From Wenzhouxiangella sp. XN79A (GTDB taxonomy: Bacteria > Pseudomonadota > Gammaproteobacteria > Xanthomonadales > Wenzhouxiangellaceae), in NCBI RefSeq assembly GCF_012272825.1, contig NZ_JAAWWS010000157.1:110968-174967 (forward strand): a stretch of 64,000 nucleotides of DNA, in the 5' to 3' direction. Positions 59,301 through 64,000 of the stretch are shown piece after piece (the stretch's first letter is position 1; each line of letters opens with the position of its first letter). The position numbers and the translations under genes were made by a program. Below the pieces are notes generated by a model that saw only the letters and a program-made list of their open reading frames with translations, was not told the origin of the DNA and made no database searches.

Positions 59301-61468
59301 AGACCGGCGATCAGTTCGGGGACGCCGTGGCGCTGACCGACGAATGGCTCGCCGTTGCCGCGTATCGTGAGGACGGGCCCGGCAACGCGACGTTCGAAGC
59401 CGGCACGGTCTACCTGTTCGAATGGAGCGGCGCGGCCTGGGCGGCGCGCGGCAAGCTCCGGCCAACGCACCCGGACGCCGAAGACCAGTTCGGCATCGAC
59501 ATCGACCTCGACGGCGACCGGCTGGTGGTCGGCGCCTGGCTCGAGGACAGCGCATCGTCCGGCGTGGGCGGCGACGGCAGTGATGATTCCCTGACCAGGG
59601 CCGGGGCCGCCTACCTGTTCCGCTTGTTCGACGGCGCCTGGCAGTTCGAACACTACCTCAAGCCGTCGGTCACGGACTTCAACGACCAGTTCGGGAGAAC
59701 GGTCGCCCTGTCCAACGGGCTGATCGCCGTCGGTTCGATCGCCGAGGATGGTTCCTCGACGGGCCTCGGCGGTGATCCGCTCGACAACGCAGCGACCTCG
59801 GCCGGCGCGGTCTGGACCTTCGACGCGACGCGGACGACGATCGGCGGCCAGGTCGATGGCCTGGCCGGCAGCGGGCTGGTGCTGGAGCTGGTCGGCGTCG
59901 AAACGCTGCCGGTCGCGTCCGACGGAAGCTTTACCTTCGCGACCCCGGTCGCCAGCGGCTCGCCCTGGGAGGTCCGGGTCGCGGCCTCGCCCACGGGGCC
60001 CGACCAGACCTGTGAGGTCGTCAACGGGTCGGGCGTGCTCGGCAGTCAAGCGGTGGTCGATGTCCAGGTCGACTGCAGCAGCGGGTTCACGATCGGCGGC
60101 ACCGTCGTCGGCGCTGAAGGACCGGGTCTCGTGCTGCGAAACGCCGGCGAGGACCTGACGATCACGGCCAACGGCGCGTTCGCGTTCGTCCAGGCCGTGG
60201 CCGACGGCGGAGCGTACGCGGTCAGCATCGTCTCGACGCCCGATTCACCGCCGCAGCAGTGCCAGCTGATCAACGGCAGCGGTACGGTGCAGGGTGCGCC
60301 CGTCTCCGATGTGCAGGTGCAGTGCCAGACCCTGTATCGGGTCCGGGGGGACGTCGCCGGCGCTGCCGGTCCGGGCCTCGTGCTGCAGAACAACGGCGGC
60401 GATGACCTGACCATCACGTCCAACGGGCCGTTCCAGTTCGAGGGCCTGCTGCTCGACGGCGAAGCCTATGCCGTCACCGTGCGCTCGTCGCCCGCCTCAC
60501 CGCCACAGAACTGCATCGTCGGCAACGGCAGCGGAACGGTCCAGGGCCAGAACGTCGTCGATGTCCAGGTCACCTGCCGGACCTTCCACGCCATCGGCGG
60601 CACCGTCACCGGCGCGGCCGGCCCGGGACTGGTGCTGCAGAACAACGGCGGCGACGACCTGGCCATCGCGGCCAACGGGCCGTTCCAGTTCGGCCAGCTG
60701 CAGCTGCCGGGCTCGACCTACGACGTGACCGTGCTGTCGGCACCGAGCAGTCCGGAACAGCTCTGCCGCGTGCTCGACGGCAGCGGTACGGTCGGCCAGG
60801 GCGATGTGACCGACATCGTCGTCCAGTGCCGGCTGGCGCGCCGCATCGGCGGTACGGTGACCGGGCTCGAGGGCAGCGGCCTGGTGCTGGAGCTCAACGG
60901 TGAAGCCCAGCTGCCGATCTCGACCAACGGACCGTTCCAGTTCCCCGATCCGATTCCGGACGGGTTCACCTACGACGTGACCGTCGTCGGGTTCCCGCAG
61001 GCCCCGGAGCAGGCCTGCACGGTCACCAACGGCAGCGGCACGGCGAGCGGCGGCGACGTCGCGGATGTCGCGATCGCCTGCGAGACGACGGCCGAGACGG
61101 GCCGGATCCGGTTCCGGACCGGGCTGATCGAGGTCGACGAGGCCGACGGGATGGCCATGGTCGAGGTCGAACGGGTCGGCGGCACGGACGGTGTGATCGA
61201 GGTCGCCGTCGTCAGCCAGGCCGGTTCGGCCGTCGAAGGCGTGGACTACCTGGCGGTGAACGAGACACTGATCTGGGCGGACGGCGATGCAACGGTGTGG
61301 CCTGTGGCCGTGGGCCTGGTCGACGACGTCGACGCCGAGCCCGTCGAGGACTTCGAGCTGGTGCTGGTGCGGCCGTCGTATCAGACGCCGCTGGGCAGTC
61401 CGGCGACCGTCTCGATCCGCATCTTCGACGACGAGACCGTGCTGTTCGCCAGCGGATTCGAGGATTGA
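56357..61468 (+). CDS. giant secreted protein: two 7-blade FG-GAP propellers, ~83-residue beta modules, Calx-beta
   Basis: This 1703-residue protein has an atypical Arg/His-rich N-terminus, then a signal core (GVCLLLLAAGLLTTPGLAQ, about 27-45). Blades of the form Y-[LI]-K-[AP]-N-x-D-x-x-D-x-F-G-x-x-V-A follow and end in VVGAPxEDS, with D-x-D-x-N-type Ca2+ loops, as in integrin-alpha FG-GAP repeats. Seven blades lie at about 58-520 and seven at about 700-1155, separated by two ~83-residue beta modules. Five more modules (1160-1576; [IV]GG-TV-G-x-x-GLVL...NGSGTV..V.DV.V.C) follow, then a Calx-beta domain (about 1580-1690) and the end VLFASGFED. Adhesive or matrix role is inferred. Start codon uncertain between two adjacent ATGs. 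Confidence 0.85.
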   Translation: MMQSDCPPLHVRPPRPRHRHERLRGLGVCLLLLAAGLLTTPGLAQTTITTTDGRVEGPLYVKAINTGAGDFFGRSVAADGDTFVVAAPLESSASADDPSDDSLTSSGSVHVYVREPDGDWQHQAFLKADNAGSGDTFGSAVALSGDTLVIGAAGEGSAASGVDGNGSDNTAPGAGAVYVFVRDGNGTWTQQAYLKASNPDAEDGFGSSVDIDGDRIVVGAPFEDSFSTGVDGNQLDDTVPDAGAAYVFVRDESGNWTQEAYLKAHNTGAGDQFGSSVGITTGTLRDIVVVGALGEDSSATGIDGDGSDDSLPDAGAAYLYYIETFEPNEPWIYADYLKPSEAFERARFGSSVAIDGRDVLVGAPYHGVGEIGAAFLFKENASIDSTFEYAYIVAPNADFGDLFGGGVDVRGGRIVIGARDEASGSAGVDGNQADNSTLNAGAAYVYQPLGGRLWHTAYLKANNPDPNDYFGSGDVAIGNEFVVIGAHLEDSASVGIGGNPQDDSLSQAGAAYVYDAPAIYTMSVDIENLAGSGMRGRLNGVERNATSPGPASAIGFNEPALFDGDEYTFEIIQQPSDPDQICEPFTITGVIDGPPEDLIVTCPVIPPPPSYPVGGAVTGLVGSGLVLRLNDGDDLSIAGNGAFEFSNPLEQGGSYGVTVASQPTSPDQFCVVGQGAGIVGEGPIDDVEVRCAQPLPVADYAVDAYIKATNTDSRDEYASSIALDGNTLVVGAPGEDSAIGGIGGPPANNAGNGSGAVYVYVRDELGGWTPQAYIKAPFPEDGDAFGSAVALSGDTLAVAAIGEDSDSTGFNGDQLNDDASDSGAVYVLTRNGSGQWLYEAYLKPSNTDSDDEFGASLALDGDTLVVGAPAEDGAAPGVDGDDASNDARDSGAAYVFVRDGTTWSQQAYLKATNPDIQDDFGNAVALRGDRIVVGSPGEDSSSNGVDANPLDNEAPAAGAVYVFDRFGTTWTPSAYIKALDPETGDQFGDAVALTDEWLAVAAYREDGPGNATFEAGTVYLFEWSGAAWAARGKLRPTHPDAEDQFGIDIDLDGDRLVVGAWLEDSASSGVGGDGSDDSLTRAGAAYLFRLFDGAWQFEHYLKPSVTDFNDQFGRTVALSNGLIAVGSIAEDGSSTGLGGDPLDNAATSAGAVWTFDATRTTIGGQVDGLAGSGLVLELVGVETLPVASDGSFTFATPVASGSPWEVRVAASPTGPDQTCEVVNGSGVLGSQAVVDVQVDCSSGFTIGGTVVGAEGPGLVLRNAGEDLTITANGAFAFVQAVADGGAYAVSIVSTPDSPPQQCQLINGSGTVQGAPVSDVQVQCQTLYRVRGDVAGAAGPGLVLQNNGGDDLTITSNGPFQFEGLLLDGEAYAVTVRSSPASPPQNCIVGNGSGTVQGQNVVDVQVTCRTFHAIGGTVTGAAGPGLVLQNNGGDDLAIAANGPFQFGQLQLPGSTYDVTVLSAPSSPEQLCRVLDGSGTVGQGDVTDIVVQCRLARRIGGTVTGLEGSGLVLELNGEAQLPISTNGPFQFPDPIPDGFTYDVTVVGFPQAPEQACTVTNGSGTASGGDVADVAIACETTAETGRIRFRTGLIEVDEADGMAMVEVERVGGTDGVIEVAVVSQAGSAVEGVDYLAVNETLIWADGDATVWPVAVGLVDDVDAEPVEDFELVLVRPSYQTPLGSPATVSIRIFDDETVLFASGFED
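59840..61084 (+). repeat. five tandem ~250-bp intragenic repeats encoding beta modules
   Basis: Copies begin at 59840, 60092, 60341, 60593 and 60845 (periods 252, 249, 252, 252), within the giant secreted protein. Copies 3 and 4 share long near-identical stretches around CTGCAGAACAACGGCGGCGA (starting 60381 and 60637), suggesting recent duplication or gene conversion; copies 1 and 5 are more diverged. Confidence 0.85.
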
Positions 61469-61474
61469 CAGGAA

Positions 61475-61502
61475 ACCGCCCGGGCCGAGAAGCCCGGGCG
61501 GT
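61475..61502. terminator. hairpin between convergent genes
   Basis: ACCGCCCGGGC (61475-61485) and GCCCGGGCGGT (61492-61502) form a perfect 11-bp stem with a 6-nt loop between the giant protein gene and the sugar dehydrogenase gene. Flanking T tracts are missing. Confidence 0.65.
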
Positions 61503-61528
61503 GCAGTGGCGATTCCGGCAGCGTCTGC

Positions 61529-62689
61529 TCAGCCCGCCGGGCGGATGCGCCAGACGCCGTCGTTGCCCTCGCCGTTGTCGGTGACCAGGTAGATGAAGCC
61601 GTCCGGGCCGACGCGCACGTCGCGCACGCGGCCGACTTCGCCCTGGATCAGGCGCTCTTCGTGGACCACCTCGCCGTCTTCCCAGACGATTCGACGGATC
61701 TGCTCGGTGGCCAGGCCGCCGGCGAGGAAGTTGCCTTGCCAGGCCGGGAAGGTGTCGTCGACCAGCACGGCCAGGCCCGACGGGTGCAGGCCCGGCGTCC
61801 AGTCGATCACCGGATCGACGATGCCGGCCATCGAGCGGCGGGTGTAGTCGAAGTAGCGTTCCTCGGTGCGGTAGTCGCGGCCCCGCGAGACCACCGGCCA
61901 GCCGTAGTTCGCGCCGGGCGTCATCAGGTTCAGTTCGTCGCCGCCGCGCGGGCCGTGCTCCGTCGACCACACCTGGCCCGTTTCCGGATGGACCACCAGG
62001 CCCTGGATGTTGCGGTTGCCGGAGGTCCAGATCTCGGGGCGCGCATCGCTGCGGCTGGCAAAGGGATTGTCGGCGGGGATGCTGCCGTCGTCGTTCATGC
62101 GCAGCAGGGTGCCGGCGTGATCGTTGAGGTCCTGGGCGCGCGGCGGCTCGGCGCCGCGATCGCCGATGCTCATCAGCAGCGTGCCGTCGGGCAGCCACGC
62201 CAGCCGCGAGCCGTAGTGGCGGCCGGGGGTCGAGAAGCGGTCCTGGATGAACACCTGCTCGACGTCGACCAGCCGGTCGCCGTCGAGCCTGCCGCGCGAC
62301 AGGGTCGTCGCGGAGTCGACGCCGTCGGGGCCGGCCTGCGACCAGCTGAAGTAGACCCAGTCGTTCTCGCCGTCGCCGTAGTCGGGATGGGTGACGACAT
62401 CGAGCAGGCCGCCCTGGCCGCGGGCGGCCACCTCGGGCACGCCGTCGATCTCGGTCACGTCGCCGTCGAGCGTGACCCGCAGCAGGCGGCCGGGCCGCTC
62501 GGTGACCAGCAGGTCGCCGTCGGGCAGGAAGGTCAGCGCCCAGGGTTCGCTGAGGCCCTCGGCGATGGCCTCGAGTTCGATCGGCTGGTACTCGGTGCGC
62601 AGGCGCTCGGCGGCAGCGGGCAGCGACGCGATCGCCAGGCCCAGCGCGGCGAGGACGGCAGACGTCGAACGGGAACGGAATCGCAACAT
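61529..62689 (-). CDS. PQQ-dependent aldose sugar dehydrogenase (YliI/Asd type)
   Basis: This 386-residue secreted six-bladed propeller of the glucose/sorbosone dehydrogenase family has a signal peptide ending near AAA-ER (28). It carries family motifs LSEPWALTFLPDGDLLVTERPGRL, GQGGLLDVVTHPDY, HYGSRLAWLPDGTLLMSIGDRG, the TSGNRNIQGL and TEHGPRGGDELN blocks, and NYGWPVVSRGRDY. These are the PQQ- and Ca2+-binding segments of the E. coli YliI group. It would oxidise aldoses in the periplasm and pass electrons to the quinone pool; PQQ synthesis genes are not in the window. A CTGGAG ribosome site lies 8 nt before the ATG. Confidence 0.92.
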   Translation of the reverse strand: MLRFRSRSTSAVLAALGLAIASLPAAAERLRTEYQPIELEAIAEGLSEPWALTFLPDGDLLVTERPGRLLRVTLDGDVTEIDGVPEVAARGQGGLLDVVTHPDYGDGENDWVYFSWSQAGPDGVDSATTLSRGRLDGDRLVDVEQVFIQDRFSTPGRHYGSRLAWLPDGTLLMSIGDRGAEPPRAQDLNDHAGTLLRMNDDGSIPADNPFASRSDARPEIWTSGNRNIQGLVVHPETGQVWSTEHGPRGGDELNLMTPGANYGWPVVSRGRDYRTEERYFDYTRRSMAGIVDPVIDWTPGLHPSGLAVLVDDTFPAWQGNFLAGGLATEQIRRIVWEDGEVVHEERLIQGEVGRVRDVRVGPDGFIYLVTDNGEGNDGVWRIRPAG

Positions 62690-62812
62690 CGTGGATCTCC
62701 AGGGTCGATAATGCTTCCGATGATAGCCGACCGGCGCTTTGTTCCCGTGTCGGCGGTCGGCTGCGATACCCTGACGGCCCTCGCCACCGGACGCACCGGC
62801 CAAGGACTGCCG

Positions 62813-64000
62813 ATGACCGATGCCCCGCGCCGCGGGCTGCCGCCCGCCGGCCGCTTCGCGCTGACGGCCGCGCTGTGCTCCAGCGTCGGCCAGACCTTCT
62901 TCATCGGCCTGTTCGGGGCCGAGTTCCGGGCCGCGTTCGGGCTGAGTGACGCGGCCTTCGGCACGCTGTACTCGTCCGCGACCCTGGTCAGCGGACTGAC
63001 CGTGTTCTGGCTGGGGGCCGTGGCCGATCACGTCGCGCTGCGCCGGATCGCCGTGGTCGTGGCGCTGGTGCTGGCCGCGGGTGCTGCGGTCGTGGCCACG
63101 GCGGCCACGCCGCTGCTGTTCGCCTGCGGGCTGTTCCTGCTGCGCCTGGCCGGGCAGGGGCTGCTCGGTCATCTGGCGGTGGTCGCGGCCGGCCGCTTCG
63201 CCACCGTGCGGCGCGGCCGCGCGCTGGCCATGGCCAGCTACGGCTTCATCGTCGGCGAGGCGCTGTTTCCCTTCGCATTGGCGCTGGCGCTGGAATCGCT
63301 GCACTGGCGCGCGGTCTGGTGGAGCCTGGCCGCCGTCGCCGCACTGGTCGTCGCACCGCTGCTGTACGTGCTGGCCCGGCCGCTGGTCGGTGATCCGTCG
63401 GCCGAAGGCGACGGAGACACCCCGGTCGCGCCGCCGCGGATCGGCCGCGGCCGTCTGCTGGTCGACCCGACCTTCCTGCGCATCCTCGCCGTGGTGCTGG
63501 TGCCGCCGGTGGTGGTGACCGCGCTGTTCCTGCACCAGGCGGCGATCGCCGAGCGCCAGGGGTGGGCCATGCTCGCCGTCGGCCAGGCCTTCGCGCTGTT
63601 TGCCGCCGCCCAGTTCGCCGCGTCGTTCGCCGCCGGTCGGTTGATCGACCGCTTCGGGGTCCGGCCGCTGCTGCGGATCGAGCTGGTGCCGCTGGGCCTG
63701 GCCCTGCTGGCGCTGGGTGGGCTGGCGCCGGGGCCGTCGCTGTGGGCGATGTTCGCCGGGCTGGGCCTGACCGCCGGGCTGAACTCGGTGCTGGCCGCGG
63801 CAGTGTGGGTGGAGTTCTACGGCACCCGCCAGCTGGGCCTGGTGCGCGGGGTGTACATGGCGTTGATGGTGGTCTCGACCGCGCTCGGGCCGGTGGCGCT
63901 GGGGCTGCTGCTGGATGCCGGGGTCGCGCTGTGGAGCATCGGGCTGGTGGTGGCCGGCTACGCCGCGCTGGTGCCGCCGCTGGCCACGCCTGGGCGAACT
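62813..64000 (+). CDS. MFS transporter (partial, cut by window end)
   Basis: The first 396 codons of a major facilitator superfamily protein, open to the last base of the window. About eleven or more hydrophobic segments are visible, with the loop 2-3 motif GAVADHVALRRIAVV (near 70), an Arg-rich RFATVRRGRALAMASYG (near 130) and the second-half loop AGRLIDRFGVRPLLR (near 280). It lacks a recognisable drug or sugar signature, so the substrate is unknown. The ATG at 62813 has no clear ribosome site; the true start could lie elsewhere. Confidence 0.8.
   Translation, partial: MTDAPRRGLPPAGRFALTAALCSSVGQTFFIGLFGAEFRAAFGLSDAAFGTLYSSATLVSGLTVFWLGAVADHVALRRIAVVVALVLAAGAAVVATAATPLLFACGLFLLRLAGQGLLGHLAVVAAGRFATVRRGRALAMASYGFIVGEALFPFALALALESLHWRAVWWSLAAVAALVVAPLLYVLARPLVGDPSAEGDGDTPVAPPRIGRGRLLVDPTFLRILAVVLVPPVVVTALFLHQAAIAERQGWAMLAVGQAFALFAAAQFAASFAAGRLIDRFGVRPLLRIELVPLGLALLALGGLAPGPSLWAMFAGLGLTAGLNSVLAAAVWVEFYGTRQLGLVRGVYMALMVVSTALGPVALGLLLDAGVALWSIGLVVAGYAALVPPLATPGRT

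Noticed and set aside
56500-61080. Long-range DNA repeats as a possible recombination cassette or CRISPR-like array
   Set aside because: The periodicity matches protein blades and modules in one continuous frame, so these are domain repeats.
1-64000. tRNA, rRNA, prophage, transposase and integrase genes
   Set aside because: None could be recognised on either strand by reading; a tRNAscan-SE or Infernal run would settle small RNA genes.

Overview
This window comes from a chromosome of high GC content (about 67-70% by eye), densely packed with genes. The gene content is gammaproteobacterial: EF-P plus EfpL plus EpmB, fused chorismate mutase/prephenate dehydrogenase TyrA, UbiG, GluQ, HtpX, a FimX-like regulator, a HiPIP, and a class III aminotransferase and DUF2189 protein of types common in Xanthomonadales and relatives. 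Large secreted proteins ending in a G-F-E tag, HiPIP and S9 peptidases would fit a Wenzhouxiangella-like or other Xanthomonadales/Chromatiales lineage. That placement is inference, because the window holds no rRNA. I see no tRNA, rRNA, CRISPR array, prophage or insertion sequence. The MFS gene at the right edge is cut by the window end.

Layout. 1-361 is a hairpin-rich non-coding segment. 362-2313 is xseA-yigZ, followed by a MATE pump, a GT4 glycosyltransferase with an LpxH-like phosphoesterase, and a GNAT-nitrilase fusion. 7.8-14.7 kb holds a DUF2189 membrane protein, an enoyl-CoA isomerase, a secreted His/Tyr/Gly-rich protein, a class III aminotransferase, a BI-1 family protein and a penicillin acylase. 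14.8-18.0 kb holds efpL, a tandem array of hairpin repeats, tyrA and a bacterial voltage-gated sodium channel. 18-25.2 kb holds an unknown membrane protein, a small outer-membrane barrel, an SDR and two overlapping S9 peptidases.

25.2-33.7 kb is the most interesting region. A leftward operon (fatty acyl-AMP ligase, extended SDR, acyl carrier protein, serine palmitoyltransferase) is divergent from a rightward operon (GNAT-fold ceramide synthase homologue, MobA-like nucleotidyltransferase, LptF, LptG). Nearly all junctions are 4-bp stop/start overlaps. The first five proteins match the set known to make ceramide in Caulobacter. Physical coupling to a nucleotidyltransferase and an LptF/LptG pair suggests a complete synthesis, head-group and outer-membrane export system for a sphingolipid.

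33.8-43.3 kb holds a HiPIP with a Fur-like site upstream, a fasciclin protein, AlkB, xseB, tilS, accA, gluQ, htpX, a FimX-like degenerate GGDEF/EAL protein and epmB. 43.4-48.5 kb is a rightward run: efp, an MtaD-type deaminase, ubiG, a MupP-like phosphatase, hslO and a squalene/phytoene-synthase-like protein. 48.8-64 kb holds a 1199-residue subtilase, a patatin, a Bcp peroxiredoxin with a conserved unknown protein, a CPA2 antiporter, a 1703-residue secreted protein with two seven-bladed FG-GAP propellers and seven ~83-residue beta modules, a PQQ-type sugar dehydrogenase and a partial MFS transporter. The two giant secreted proteins share a C-terminal F-x-x-G-F-E tag.
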